A stretch of DNA of 50,298 nt from Maridesulfovibrio zosterae DSM 11974 (GCF_000425265.1 NZ_KE384343.1:1-50298), one strand, 5' to 3'; counted from the first letter of the stretch, positions 1 to 8,913 are shown. Numbers and translations: made by a program. Notes: a model not told the origin generated them from the sequence alone.

Positions 1-64
1 CTATATATTTATAGTTAATAACCAAGGACCACGCACGGTCCAAAGTTTTTGACCAAGGAATTTG
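1..64 (+). other. rRNA operon spacer upstream of 5S
   Basis: The sequence before 5S is AT-rich and carries a short hairpin, GGACC at 26-30 with GGTCC at 37-41. This fits the 23S-5S internal spacer of an rRNA operon whose 23S gene would lie left of the window. No tRNA cloverleaf is visible in it. Confidence 0.5.
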
Positions 65-180
65 TCCTTGCGACCATTGAGGAGGGGCCACACCCGACCC
101 CATTCCGAACTCGGAAGTTAAGCCCTCCATCGCCAATGATACTGCTAGGTAGCTAGTGGGAAAGTAGGTCGTCGCAAGGA
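65..180 (+). rRNA. rrf: 5S ribosomal RNA
   Basis: About 116 nt with the hallmarks of bacterial 5S rRNA. The ends TCCTTGCGACC and GTCGTCGCAAGGA pair as helix I. The internal segment around 90-120 has the conserved CCGAACTCGGAAGTTAAGC loop, and GGGAAAGTAGGTCG lies near the 3' end. It is the last gene of an rRNA operon cut by the left edge of the window. Ends are set from helix pairing and could be off by a few bases. Confidence 0.95.
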
Positions 181-210
181 CTTTTTTTCGCCCTGTAAAA
201 AGGGCAGCCA

Positions 211-244
211 AGCCCCGTACAACTACGTGTACGGGGCTCTTTTG
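211..244 (+). terminator. rRNA operon intrinsic terminator
   Basis: A perfect 10-bp stem (AGCCCCGTAC at 211-220 with GTACGGGGCT at 229-238) is followed by CTTTT. It lies 30 bases past 5S and is preceded by a smaller CCCT/AGGG hairpin at about 190-208, so two hairpins probably end the rRNA transcript. Confidence 0.85.
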
Positions 245-280
245 CGTTTAAGAAAATAGGTTAGGAGTGAGGGGAATAGG

Positions 281-1270
281 GGGTCTACACCAAACAAAGG
301 GGCACAAGCCCGAATGATCAAACTTCCAACCGTTGATTCTACTCTCGACTACCCGCACAAAACCGCACACGCAGCCGATAATTTTCAAAGTTTCTGAACC
401 AGTATGCCCGTCGTTGAATGAGTTTCATTTTACGATGAAACCCTTCCGTTATCCCGTTGTTTTTTGTGTAGCGAAACATGCGGGCCACTTCTTCTTTCCA
501 GCTGTTCAGAGTTCTGCCCAGTGTCCGAAGCGGAGCAAAAGGACTCTGCTGAAGTTGCTTGATTTTATCAAGCAATTCGAAAATGTATTTTTTGCAATTT
601 ATATGGTTTTGAGTTCTAGTCCTAAGAAGACCATTTAGCTCATTGCAAAAATGATAGATACTTTCGATGGCTGGTTGTGCCTGAAAATAATCAGCTAAAA
701 GGTCTTTCCTTTTGTCGGACAAACGGTCCTGCCGACAGAGCATTGCTCTCATAATTCCACCGTGACCATAAGAAATATTTTCTTCATCAATCCCGAAATA
801 ACGAGGGCATTTCCAGTTGCTGCGCTGCCGGACTTTTGCCTTGATTACCTAATGGTAAAATCTTTTCACACTAGAAACGACGACACCGTTTTCATTGGCA
901 ACATTTTTATTACACGAGCCGTTTTCATACTGCCGAAAAACTTCGCGTTTGAGCTGCTCTGTTGATCTACTCCACTTTTTAATCCCAGCCATACGGGTGT
1001 TGTCGTATCTGCCGCAATCCTTGCAATGATGCTTGTGCCATTTCACCCGCAAAATCGATGCTTGTCCCGTGTGCGGGATACTTTTGATGAACCGCCTGAA
1101 AGTGTCCTTAATCCGAAAAGAAGAACTTCTGCATAGTGGACAAACAGCAGTGCCTGCCCATTCTACTTCAAGAATTATCGGCAAATATGATATCACCGTT
1201 TTGATTGCAAACTCTTGTAGACCTATTAGGATTTGACCCATAGATTGATCTCCTTTCTTTGGTAGGAAAT
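281..1270 (-). mobile_element. Degenerate ISL3-family insertion sequence
   Basis: The element surrounds a broken ISL3-type transposase. Candidate imperfect terminal inverted repeats are CTACACCAAACAAAGG on the left (about 285-300) and, on the other strand, CTACCAAAGAAAGG on the right (about 1253-1266). They differ by a 2-base gap and one mismatch, so the ends are tentative. No clear target-site duplication is visible. It lies just after the rRNA operon. Confidence 0.5.
339..1241 (-). pseudogene. ISL3-family transposase, nonsense codon plus internal deletion
   Basis: The N-terminal part (849-1241) starts at an ATG preceded by AAAGGAG and has the ISL3 zinc-binding pattern (CPLC near residue 36, CKDC near residue 73). 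It stops at a TAG at 849-851. Reading past that TAG in the same frame gives KCPRYFGIDEENISYGHGG, which matches the ISL3 region around the first catalytic Asp. The frame then runs directly into the C-terminal part (339-752), which holds the ITEGFHRKMK motif around the catalytic Glu. So the gene has a premature stop, probably CAG to TAG, and has lost roughly 100 residues between the first Asp and the C-terminal domain in frame. Intact relatives are about 400 aa; this one spans 300 codons. It cannot make active transposase. Confidence 0.85.
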
Positions 1271-1301
1271 TTGATCAATTTATAGGTCATATCAAGTCTA
1301 T

Positions 1302-3131
1302 TCACATTCCATCTTTGTTTAAAGGAAGTTTTATTACGAAACGTGTAAATAATTCAGGAGTTGAGAATACTTCCATGCTTCCATTATGAAGTTCGGTTAT
1401 GATGAAGTATGAAATGGATAATCCAAGTCCAGTCCCTGCTCCGTCTTTCTTGGTGGTGAAAAATGCATTAAATATTTTATCTTTTACCTGATCATCCATG
1501 CCGGGGCCGTTGTCTTCAATTTCCAAGACGACAAAATCTTTCTCAGAATATATCTTAAAAAGAAAATGGGGTTGATCTTCCACATATTCTTTTTCTGCCA
1601 TTGCTTCCAGACCATTTCTGAAAATATTGAACAGAACTTGTTGCAGCATGCTGGCATCACATATTAGTTTTGGTATAGTATGGGAATACTCCCGTTCAAC
1701 TGTTATCTCTGCCAGTCCTAGCTTTGATGTATGGTAAGCATTTTGAGCCAGTTCGTATGTGTTTTCTAAAAGTTCAACTAAACAGGTCGGTTCCATTTTA
1801 CGTGCGCTTTTCCGGCTGAAGCTGAGTATATTATTGACTAGTTTTGAGGTTCGCGTACTGGCTTCCGTGATAGAGTCTATCATTTTTGAGATGCCGCGTT
1901 TATCCATGTAGCAATGTATTTTTTCTAATAGGGTATCACATTCATCAGCCATCTGCGTATTGCTATGAAGGTCTTCAAGAAGGCGGCGTTTAAGATTATA
2001 TGCGGAGCTGGCTATACCACTTAAAGGGGAGTTTATTTCGTGAGCCATGCCTGCAGCAAGTCCTCCTAGAGAAAGCATCTTTTCAGATTGTATAATCATC
2101 TCCTCCATTTGATTCTTTTCAGTAATGTCATCAAGCCTGATAACAGTTCCTTCCAGATCAGTGGTTTTCAAGGGATAAACAGTAAGATCTTCATAGTGTT
2201 CGCAGCCATTTTTTAAACGTATTCGGTGACTGTCTCGTTGAGTCTGTCCGCTTTGGATCGCCAGTTTAATAAGCTCAGAGTCCTTTGTCATTGTTGGGAA
2301 TACATCTTTCAGGGGCTTCCCCATCGCATCTTCTGATGAGATTCCGGTTTCAACCATTGCTTGGTAGTTCCATAGGGTCACGCTGAGCTGGGAATCAACT
2401 CCTATAAGTACAGATGGCATGGAGTCTACAATGTTTGAAAGATATTGCTGTAATTTTTTAATATGGACTTCTCGCTGTTTGCGGAGGCTTATATCCACAT
2501 GAGTGCCAACCACTCGTTGCGGTTCTCCTTCAGGTGATTTTTCTACAACTTTTCCTCTTGCAAGAACCCAGAGCCATTCTCCGCTTTTTGTTTTCATTCT
2601 GAATTCAATTTTAAATGGCTCATCAATACCAATATGTTGCTGAATCACATATTCTGCTCGATGAAGATCTTCAGGATGTACCAGCTTACGCCATGTTTCA
2701 TAGGCAGAAGGGAATTCTTTCGCTTTATATCCGAGCATTGTGAACCAGTGCGGGCTAAAAAATACTTTTCCGCTTGAAATATCCCAGTCCCAGAGACCAT
2801 CACTCGTAGCCTCCATCGCATATGAGAAACGTCGTTCACTTTCTGTAAGCTCTTTTGTAATGGTTGATTGTGCCATTACGTATAAAGCAAAAAGCCAGCA
2901 TAACGGTAGCAATGCCCCTGTATAGTCTTCGAGAAAGTCAAGCCGGCTTGATATACCCAGCCATTCAATAAGAATTAAGAATTCGTATGTGGCAAGAACG
3001 ATTAGAAGCAATAGGAATGAATTGAACACCTGCCCCGCGACTTGTTTAGCCGGGAGAAATGCGCTGATGACCAAAGCGCATATGATTGCTCCCAAAGCTA
3101 TAAAATCAAGTATGGCAATAGGGCTAATCAC
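1302..3131 (-). CDS. Membrane PAS-PAS sensor histidine kinase (orphan)
   Basis: A 609-aa kinase starting at GTG with AGGTAA upstream. Residues 1-95 hold about three membrane helices. A PAS domain follows at about 100-220 (RFSYAMEATSDGLWDWD, PAS_3 type with HVDIS end), then a second PAS at about 225-345. The HisKA phospho-acceptor box is GMAHEINSPLS near residue 360. The HATPase has an N-box NGLEAM, G1 DNGPGMD and G2 GTGLGLSIS. The gene overlaps the small membrane protein upstream by 8 bp, so the two are translationally coupled. No response regulator is adjacent, so its partner must lie elsewhere. The microcompartment operon ends about 200 bp upstream on the same strand, so a link to choline sensing is possible but unproven. 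Confidence 0.88.
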   Translation of the reverse strand: MISPIAILDFIALGAIICALVISAFLPAKQVAGQVFNSFLLLLIVLATYEFLILIEWLGISSRLDFLEDYTGALLPLCWLFALYVMAQSTITKELTESERRFSYAMEATSDGLWDWDISSGKVFFSPHWFTMLGYKAKEFPSAYETWRKLVHPEDLHRAEYVIQQHIGIDEPFKIEFRMKTKSGEWLWVLARGKVVEKSPEGEPQRVVGTHVDISLRKQREVHIKKLQQYLSNIVDSMPSVLIGVDSQLSVTLWNYQAMVETGISSEDAMGKPLKDVFPTMTKDSELIKLAIQSGQTQRDSHRIRLKNGCEHYEDLTVYPLKTTDLEGTVIRLDDITEKNQMEEMIIQSEKMLSLGGLAAGMAHEINSPLSGIASSAYNLKRRLLEDLHSNTQMADECDTLLEKIHCYMDKRGISKMIDSITEASTRTSKLVNNILSFSRKSARKMEPTCLVELLENTYELAQNAYHTSKLGLAEITVEREYSHTIPKLICDASMLQQVLFNIFRNGLEAMAEKEYVEDQPHFLFKIYSEKDFVVLEIEDNGPGMDDQVKDKIFNAFFTTKKDGAGTGLGLSISYFIITELHNGSMEVFSTPELFTRFVIKLPLNKDGM

Positions 3132-3402
3132 AGTTATTACCTATACTGCTGAGTGATAAGTAGCACCATTTGCATAGTAGAATACTGCCCACAGCATAAA
3201 GAGCATGTTCTGCTAAGTTGGAGAGTTCGGGCAGTACAAAGGCTTCTAAAACAGTAAAGAACCAAGCCAATAAGAAACAACTGTACGCTATGAGAAGAAG
3301 GACGTGGTTGGGAAGAAGTGGCAGGATTACTTTGTTCCAAAAAACAAATACCAATACTCCAATCCCTCCTGTTAAAGTCAGCAATTCAACTTGTTCAAAC
3401 AT
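3124..3402 (-). CDS. Small three-helix membrane protein coupled to kinase
   Basis: A 92-aa protein with a strong ribosome site (AGGAGGGGGACA before ATG). It is almost wholly hydrophobic, with helices at about 10-28, 32-58 and 64-85, and no recognised domain. The hydrophobic pattern resembles the N-terminal membrane part of the kinase that follows, and the stop overlaps the kinase start. It may be a membrane partner or detached sensor module of that kinase; this is inference from position only. Confidence 0.65.
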   Translation of the reverse strand: MFEQVELLTLTGGIGVLVFVFWNKVILPLLPNHVLLLIAYSCFLLAWFFTVLEAFVLPELSNLAEHALYAVGSILLCKWCYLSLSSIGNNCD

Positions 3403-3607
3403 TGTCCCCCTCCTGAATGTAACTATCTAGAATGCATGCAGGATGTATCTAAACGATTAAGATGTTTTGCATGAATAGTAACATATTGCAGGATAAAGGC
3501 AACTTTTCAGCGAGTGTTATACGGCTTCTGTTTTAAAATTTTAGAGCAAGGATTTCTTTGGGGAGTGATTACATCATTTAACTAGTACCTAAAGTATAAG
3601 CGATATC

Positions 3608-4030
3608 TTATTTCAGCATTCTTTTAAGGGAGTCTATGCCTTCTTTTGCCGATATATCTAAATGGAAAATTTCTTTGACCCCTGCACTTTTTAAAAATAA
3701 TTCAGCACGGGCAGTGTTGGCCGATGGGGCTTCAGATTTAGTTACTATGCCGATTACTTTACGATTGAACATTGAGGCAAATAATGGAGGGAAAAGGCTG
3801 TAGTTGCGGGTTGCGTCCTGAATCATCGCCAGAACATGGCAATCGGCAGAGGAGGTGATCAAGGCGTGATAGAAACGGCTGTTTTCCAGAAATTCACCGG
3901 GGGTATTGATGAATTGCCCGCAATATTGGATCGCCATAGCTCTGCGGGGGGTAAATAGTTCATCTGAGAGAGCCTGAATTATGGAACTTTTGCCCGAACG
4001 GGTTTCACCTACGAGCATCATTTTTTTCAT
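3608..4030 (-). CDS. eutP: EutP/PduV-like small GTPase
   Basis: A 140-aa P-loop protein with Walker A GETRSGKSS at residues 8-16 and a late TKSE motif (near residue 98) resembling the GTPase TKxD box. Length and motifs fit EutP/PduV, the Ras-like accessory NTPase of ethanolamine, propanediol and choline microcompartment operons; PduV has been linked to compartment positioning. It is the last gene of the operon, 14 bp after eutS. The ribosome site is weak, so expression may rely on coupling to eutS. No terminator is obvious in the 205 bp that follow. Confidence 0.85.
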   Translation of the reverse strand: MKKMMLVGETRSGKSSIIQALSDELFTPRRAMAIQYCGQFINTPGEFLENSRFYHALITSSADCHVLAMIQDATRNYSLFPPLFASMFNRKVIGIVTKSEAPSANTARAELFLKSAGVKEIFHLDISAKEGIDSLKRMLK

Positions 4031-4044
4031 AGTGGCAGTGCTCT

Positions 4045-4401
4045 TTAAGAACGTGTCAACTCAACAGATGAATAGTGAAGTATATTTTCAAAGTAATCGA
4101 GCACGGCGCGTAAAGAAGCTTCCACGCTGGCAACATCACCCAGCAGGAGCAGAGAACCGCCGAACCTGTCCAGAAACCCTATTTCAACGGCAGCTGCCTT
4201 CGTTGCAACATCGGAAGCGATGATAACACCTTCACTGGGGGTTATGGTCATAATGCCGATAGCTCCTGCTGCATCTGTATCAAGCCCCAATTTAAGGTAT
4301 ATATCCTTATGCGGACTGGCTATCAGGTGTGCGAGTGTGACCTGTTTACCCGGCACATACTCTTGAATAATACGCTGTTTGGTTTCACTTGAATTATTCA
4401 T
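4045..4401 (-). CDS. eutS: Microcompartment shell protein EutS/PduU type
   Basis: A 118-aa circularly permuted BMC-domain hexamer protein. The N-terminal [20 protein letters not shown] is the EutS/PduU signature that forms the six-stranded beta-barrel plug on one face of the hexamer. The body ends with [16 protein letters not shown]. The ATG at 4399-4401 is preferred because it has GGAG eight bases upstream and gives the usual family length; the open frame continues 16 codons further without a ribosome site. Forms part of the shell facets, with a permuted pore different from that of the other BMC proteins in the operon. Confidence 0.92.
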   Translation of the reverse strand: MNNSSETKQRIIQEYVPGKQVTLAHLIASPHKDIYLKLGLDTDAAGAIGIMTITPSEGVIIASDVATKAAAVEIGFLDRFGGSLLLLGDVASVEASLRAVLDYFENILHYSSVELTRS

Positions 4402-4473
4402 CAATAGGTCTCCTGAAATATGAGTCAGTACATGCGGTAAGGGCCGCACGTACTGACAAACAGGCTGGGCCTG

Positions 4474-5025
4474 CTAAAATAATTGTGCTTTAAGTCCATC
4501 ACTGGGAGAGGGGATAACAACATGGCTGAGAACAGGGCCACCGTCACCGACTCCTTCAACTCCGGCATCAACGGAAGCATTTACTGAGCCTACATCACCA
4601 GTCATGGTAACATAAGCCTTACCTGCAAGACCTGCCGCCATGCGAATTTCAATGAGGCTGACATTACCGGCTTTTGCTGCCGCGTCGGCAGCAACAATAC
4701 AGGAGGCTGCTGTACATGTTTCAATAACACCGAGAGCATCAATGGTTGGCACTATTGAAGTCCCGCTAAGAGCCGGGATTACATCGAAATGCACGCTTGG
4801 AATGGTGAACCAGTCAACAACCATATCTGCACCTATTTCACGGCCTACTTCGACAGAGCTGTTAACTGATCCGGTATCTCCGGTCACAACTACAATATAT
4901 CTTCCCGGACAAGTGGGGCGAGCCATAACCAACTCAACCTGTGCCGCTTTAAGCATTTCATCTGCGGTGTGCATGCCAAGAGCTACGCTATTCAGCTCAA
5001 CGCAACCGATTGTACGTAAATTCAT
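4474..5025 (-). CDS. pduT: PduT-like tandem-BMC shell protein with Fe-S cysteine
   Basis: A 183-aa trimeric shell protein with two BMC domains (about 4-90 and 95-180). Residue Cys39 in RPTCPGRY lines up with Cys38 of Salmonella PduT (KTICPGKF), the residue that holds a [4Fe-4S] cluster at the three-fold pore. It lies next to pduS, the electron-transfer partner of PduT in the pdu system, and has a good ribosome site (GGGAG, 8-base spacing). Inferred role: carry electrons across the shell. A second PduT-like gene lies at 8365-8913. Confidence 0.9.
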   Translation of the reverse strand: MNLRTIGCVELNSVALGMHTADEMLKAAQVELVMARPTCPGRYIVVVTGDTGSVNSSVEVGREIGADMVVDWFTIPSVHFDVIPALSGTSIVPTIDALGVIETCTAASCIVAADAAAKAGNVSLIEIRMAAGLAGKAYVTMTGDVGSVNASVDAGVEGVGDGGPVLSHVVIPSPSDGLKAQLF

Positions 5026-5095
5026 TTTTATATCTCCCTAAAGAAAATATGACGCGCTGTGCGCTTTTGAAGGATGGCTTACAGTTACAAATACC

Positions 5096-6424
5096 TTAAG
5101 ACTTCCTGATTGTTACCTTACCGTCGGCCACACTTTCTACTACACCGTCAATGCTGGCGTGTACACGTGCGCCCATAGCGCCTTCGGGAATTTCACCAAT
5201 GAGATCTCCTTTAGCCACCATATCACCTGCGGAAACACAACATGTGGCAGGAGCACCTATATGCTGACGTAGTGCGATGTTTACGACTGAAGGAGTATAT
5301 TCACCGGCATAATCTGGGTGACCATCATATTTATTCAGGTTGAGGCGCTGTATCAGTCGCTTAGTGGGGACGCTTCGACAGTCTCTGAAAGGATTTGCAA
5401 CCAGTGGTTCCCCTTTTGATTCCCAGGTAATACGTTCCTGCATGAGGACTTTCTTGATCTGGGCGTTGACCTCTCTGGGAGAGATCATCATTGGACAGGC
5501 AAATTTTTCGCAAATTCCGCACTCAGAACAAAGCAACGCTTCCTTGGCTATCTCGCTGTTCAGAACTTGTGAATCAAGCACACGCATTAATTTGTGAGGA
5601 TGAAGGGAATGTCCAAGTAAATTTCTGGGACAGAGATCCGTACAGCGTGAACACTGGCAGCATACAGTATTAGTGATACGTCTGATTTTTTCAGGGTCTT
5701 TTATTTTACCGGCCACAACAGTGTGATCAGGAGGCAGAACAAGGAGTCCGCTGGTAGTTTTGGTCACGGACTGATTAATGTCAGGCAGTACACGTCCCAT
5801 CATAGGACCGCCGTCAACGACTTTATAGTCGGAAATAAGTGGTCCTCCTGCAAAATTCAGCACGTCAGAAACAAGAGTTCCAACCGGGACTTTGACCACC
5901 ATAGGAGTTTTAATTTCTCCTGCAACTGTTAGATAGCGGTGGGTAACCGGAATATCTTCCATGGCATAAGCCACGTTAAGCAGAGACTCAACATTGCTGA
6001 CAACAGCTCCAACTTGAAGGGGAATACCACGCTCAGGAACAGTTCTTCCTAAAACTTCATGTACCAGAACATGCTCATCACCGGCTGGGTAGAAATCTTT
6101 GAGTTCAAAGTATTCCAGTCTGCCTGAAGTATCTTTTGCTACTGCTTCTTTTACCGAAACAAGTGCCTTATGATGTTTGCCTTTAAGGCAGATAATACCT
6201 TTTTTAGCACCTGTGCAGTCCAGAATTGCTTCAAGGCCACGAATCACGACATCGATTTCGGCTTCCATGAGGTATGGATCGCTCATTAGCAGCGGTTCAC
6301 AGGAGGCTCCGTTCACAAGAACTGTGTCAACTGTCGCTTCAGCTTTAACATGAGTGGGAAGTCCGGCACCGCCGGCTCCGACAACTCCTGTTTCCCTTAT
6401 TTTTTCAACTATACTTGCACCCAT
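5096..6424 (-). CDS. pduS: PduS-like NADH/flavin Fe-S electron-transfer protein
   Basis: A 442-aa RnfC-type protein. The N-terminal VGAGGAGLPTHVK is the glycine-rich nucleotide-binding loop. An SLBB-type region follows at about 150-250, then two 4Fe-4S sets: CCQCSRCTDLCP near residue 255 and CSECGICEKFACP near residue 300. The C-terminus (about 390-442) is a barrel-sandwich fold like those of RnfC. In Salmonella, PduS is a flavoprotein that reduces cobalamin. No B12 enzyme is present here, so the likely role is moving electrons between NADH inside and an acceptor outside through the PduT-like shell trimers. Confidence 0.92.
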   Translation of the reverse strand: MGASIVEKIRETGVVGAGGAGLPTHVKAEATVDTVLVNGASCEPLLMSDPYLMEAEIDVVIRGLEAILDCTGAKKGIICLKGKHHKALVSVKEAVAKDTSGRLEYFELKDFYPAGDEHVLVHEVLGRTVPERGIPLQVGAVVSNVESLLNVAYAMEDIPVTHRYLTVAGEIKTPMVVKVPVGTLVSDVLNFAGGPLISDYKVVDGGPMMGRVLPDINQSVTKTTSGLLVLPPDHTVVAGKIKDPEKIRRITNTVCCQCSRCTDLCPRNLLGHSLHPHKLMRVLDSQVLNSEIAKEALLCSECGICEKFACPMMISPREVNAQIKKVLMQERITWESKGEPLVANPFRDCRSVPTKRLIQRLNLNKYDGHPDYAGEYTPSVVNIALRQHIGAPATCCVSAGDMVAKGDLIGEIPEGAMGARVHASIDGVVESVADGKVTIRKS

Positions 6425-6485
6425 TGTCTTTCCCTTTCCAGATAATGCTTTCTATTTATTGACAGCACTTAAAATTTAAAACGGC

Positions 6486-7595
6486 CTACCATGCCAGCTT
6501 TAGAAGCTCTTTTACATCTTCGCGGGACGGTCTTCTGGGGTTGCCGTCAGTGCAGATATCGTCGAGCACATTACGGGCGATGGTTCCCATACTATCATTG
6601 AAAACCTTCTCATCGATCTTCAATGACCCGATGTTGTTGGGAATGCCCATGGATTCATTCATTTCGCATACTGCCTTAATAAGGCTTTTAGTTCCTTCTT
6701 CTACAGTATTGGCAGGTAGCTTCAGCATCTGTGCAATTTCGTGATAGCGGATGCCTACATCAAAGCTGTTAAATCTGATGGCGTGGGGCAGAACAACTGC
6801 GTTTGCCAGACCGTGAGGAACATGAAAAATTCCACCGAGGCTGTGTGCAATACTGTGAGTGATTCCCAGACCGCTGTTATTAAATGCCATACCGGCCATG
6901 CAGGATCCGAGAAGCATATTTTCTCTTGCTTCCATATCATCACCGTTCAGGTAGGCACGCCTGAGATATTTAAATACATAGCGAATGGCGTATTTGGCGT
7001 AGATGGAAGTAAAGGCATTGGCTTGTCTTGAAGTATAAGCTTCTATCGCATGGGTCAGCACGTCCATACCGGTTGCTGCAGTAACATGTGCAGGAAGGGT
7101 ACGGGTGAAGCGGGCATCAAGAATAGCCATGTCCGGGATGAGCATTTCGTCATTAAGAGGTATTTTAATCTCATTGACCTTGTCGGTAACCACGGCAATG
7201 CTTGTAACTTCCGCACCTGTTCCGCTGGTTGTCGGAATTGCAACCAGTGTCGGCTTGACCTTTTCATCTGTGGCTTTGTATGCGAAAAATGCTATAGCTT
7301 TGGCTGCATCAATAGGTGATCCTCCACCTAATGCGATTATGAGGTCAGCCTTATTTTCAAGGAAAGTTTTAGCTCCCTTGGTCACTGTTTCCAGGGATGG
7401 GTCGGGTTCCACTTCGTCAAAAGTGATATGCGGCACTCCCTTGCGGTCGAGGTGACTTTTGACGCGGTCAGCAAAACCAGTCTTTACCATAAAGGGATCA
7501 GTTACAATAAAAGCATGCTTCGCAGGAATCATCTCAAGATTATCAAGAGCATTTTCGCCGTAGCAGATCTTTGTTTTTCCGTAAAATTGTGTCAC
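6486..7595 (-). CDS. Iron-containing alcohol dehydrogenase
   Basis: A 369-aa group III iron-dependent alcohol dehydrogenase, like PduQ and EutG. The nucleotide loop is GGGSPIDAAKA near residue 95. Metal ligands lie in the TGMDVLTHAIEAY region and in HSIAHSLGGIFHVPHG. Translation starts at GTG with GGAG eight bases upstream. In choline microcompartments this enzyme reduces acetaldehyde to ethanol and regenerates NAD+ for the aldehyde dehydrogenase. It lies between pduS and a hexamer shell gene, which supports an encapsulated role. It could also reduce 3-hydroxypropanal or propanal from the second glycyl radical enzyme. Confidence 0.92.
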   Translation of the reverse strand: MTQFYGKTKICYGENALDNLEMIPAKHAFIVTDPFMVKTGFADRVKSHLDRKGVPHITFDEVEPDPSLETVTKGAKTFLENKADLIIALGGGSPIDAAKAIAFFAYKATDEKVKPTLVAIPTTSGTGAEVTSIAVVTDKVNEIKIPLNDEMLIPDMAILDARFTRTLPAHVTAATGMDVLTHAIEAYTSRQANAFTSIYAKYAIRYVFKYLRRAYLNGDDMEARENMLLGSCMAGMAFNNSGLGITHSIAHSLGGIFHVPHGLANAVVLPHAIRFNSFDVGIRYHEIAQMLKLPANTVEEGTKSLIKAVCEMNESMGIPNNIGSLKIDEKVFNDSMGTIARNVLDDICTDGNPRRPSREDVKELLKLAW

Positions 7596-7645
7596 CCGTA
7601 TCTCCAGTAAATCAGAATAATGTTAGTGTGTTAGAGTGAAGAATA

Positions 7646-7684
7646 GGGACACAGGCTTATTTGGGGTGAGTGTGCCTGTGTCCC
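7646..7684 (-). other. Intercistronic hairpin after hexamer shell gene
   Basis: A perfect 11-bp inverted repeat (GGGACACAGGC at 7646-7656, GCCTGTGTCCC at 7674-7684) with a 17-base loop, just after the stop of the BMC hexamer gene in the direction of transcription. No T-run follows on the minus strand, so it looks like an RNA-stabilising or processing stem rather than a full terminator. Confidence 0.75.
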
Positions 7685-7693
7685 GTTTTTGCC

Positions 7694-7981
7694 CTATTTT
7701 GCGGAACATTTGGGCAGAATCAATTCCACTTCGCCATGAGGGCGGGGAATTACATGAACACTTATCAGCTCACCAACTTTTGCAGCCGCCGCCGCGCCTG
7801 CATCGGTAGCAGCCTTTACAGCACCTACATCTCCGCGGACCATAACAGTTACCAGACCGCCGCCAACCTGTTCACGGCCGACAAGTTCAACGTTTGCGGA
7901 TTTTACCATGGCATCAGCAGCTTCAACAGCTCCGACGAGTCCTTTGGTTTCAATCATACCGAGTGCGTTAAGTGATGACAT
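7694..7981 (-). CDS. BMC hexamer shell protein (PduA/EutM type)
   Basis: A 95-aa single BMC-domain protein ([21 protein letters not shown] start; [12 protein letters not shown] end). It forms the main facet hexamer with a central pore. It is almost identical to the hexamer at 11567-11848, differing mainly at the tail and a few surface residues, so the two are recent paralogues. The ribosome site AAAGGAG is strong. The stable hairpin directly after its stop suggests extra transcript protection for an abundant structural protein. Confidence 0.95.
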   Translation of the reverse strand: MSSLNALGMIETKGLVGAVEAADAMVKSANVELVGREQVGGGLVTVMVRGDVGAVKAATDAGAAAAAKVGELISVHVIPRPHGEVELILPKCSAK

Positions 7982-8005
7982 AGTTTTTCTCCTTTAAGGT
8001 GCAAA

Positions 8006-8362
8006 TTAAATATTTTCTTTAACGATTTCAGCAAGCTGAAAACTCATTTCTTTCAGCTGCGTAAGGTCAGTGATTCCGTATTCTTCCTTAAGCATGACAG
8101 CTATACCCATAACCAGACTTTCGCATTCATCGCATTCAGCTTTTTCACAACTGTTTGTATATTTGCAATCGGAAGAGTCCTGCTCATACATACGGTCTTT
8201 CATGGATTTAGCATCTGCTACACGGGCAATAGAAATTTTTCTTTTTCTGAGTTCATCCTTTGCTCCGGGAGTGAGGATCATTGTATTGTCTACGTAGATC
8301 GTACAACTGTCCGGGCAGAGAAATGAATCAAGGTTGCCTACTTCTATAAGTTTCTTTTTCAT
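8006..8362 (-). CDS. Cys-rich microcompartment accessory protein, function unknown
   Basis: A 118-aa protein I cannot assign. Residues 24-45 (VDNTMILTPGAKDELRKRKI) resemble the start of EutT-like and related microcompartment proteins (LTP-A-D-L-RGI pattern), but no adenosyltransferase domain follows. There are six cysteines: C16 and C20 (CPDSC), then C66, C72, C77 and C80. These could bind a metal or an Fe-S cluster. The last 25 residues form a probable amphipathic helix (LKEMSFQLAEIVKENI), similar in style to encapsulation peptides. It lies 2 bp from the PduT-like gene upstream, so it is firmly inside the operon. Confidence 0.7.
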   Translation of the reverse strand: MKKKLIEVGNLDSFLCPDSCTIYVDNTMILTPGAKDELRKRKISIARVADAKSMKDRMYEQDSSDCKYTNSCEKAECDECESLVMGIAVMLKEEYGITDLTQLKEMSFQLAEIVKENI

Positions 8363-8364
8363 AT

Positions 8365-8913
8365 TTACCTTACCTCTTTGATAAGAGCTCTTACGACCGA
8401 AGCATCTGGTCTTGGAATTACCACTGCCTCAACAAGATTTTTTCCTAAAACAGAGCGGGCTGCTTCTGCAGCTTCTTCAACTGAAGCCACATCACCGCTC
8501 ATCACGAAATATGATTTGCCATTAATTCCCTGTCCTGAAACAAGGCGTGCAAGTTGCACATCAGTACGTTTAACTACTGCATCAGCAGCAACTATTCCGG
8601 AAGATACGTTACGGCATTCAATTATGCCCATAGACTGCACTTGCTCAATAGGAACATCTTTTCTGAGCACCGCCATAACATCAGGTGAAATCTGTGAGAT
8701 GACATAACTGCCCATAAGTTTGCGTCCTGATTCTTCTGCGACTCTTACGCCGGTTGCCACTGCTTCACGGTCACCGGAAATATAAATAAGGTATCTGCCG
8801 GAACATATTGTGGAAGCTCGCACAAGTTTAACAGAGGCGGCTTTCATCATTGCGTCCGCCAGTTCTACTCCGGCTGCGATGCTTTTGCTTTCCACTATAC
8901 CCAGTGTATCCAT
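8365..8913 (-). CDS. Second PduT-like tandem-BMC shell protein
   Basis: A 182-aa tandem BMC trimer protein with domains at about 2-90 and 93-180. Cys37 in STICSGRY matches the PduT cluster cysteine, so it too could carry a [4Fe-4S] centre at the trimer pore. It differs widely from the one at 4474-5025, so the operon keeps two distinct candidate redox trimers. It lies 3 bp after eutN and 2 bp before the Cys-rich 118-aa gene, which could be its partner. Confidence 0.88.
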   Translation of the reverse strand: MDTLGIVESKSIAAGVELADAMMKAASVKLVRASTICSGRYLIYISGDREAVATGVRVAEESGRKLMGSYVISQISPDVMAVLRKDVPIEQVQSMGIIECRNVSSGIVAADAVVKRTDVQLARLVSGQGINGKSYFVMSGDVASVEEAAEAARSVLGKNLVEAVVIPRPDASVVRALIKEVR

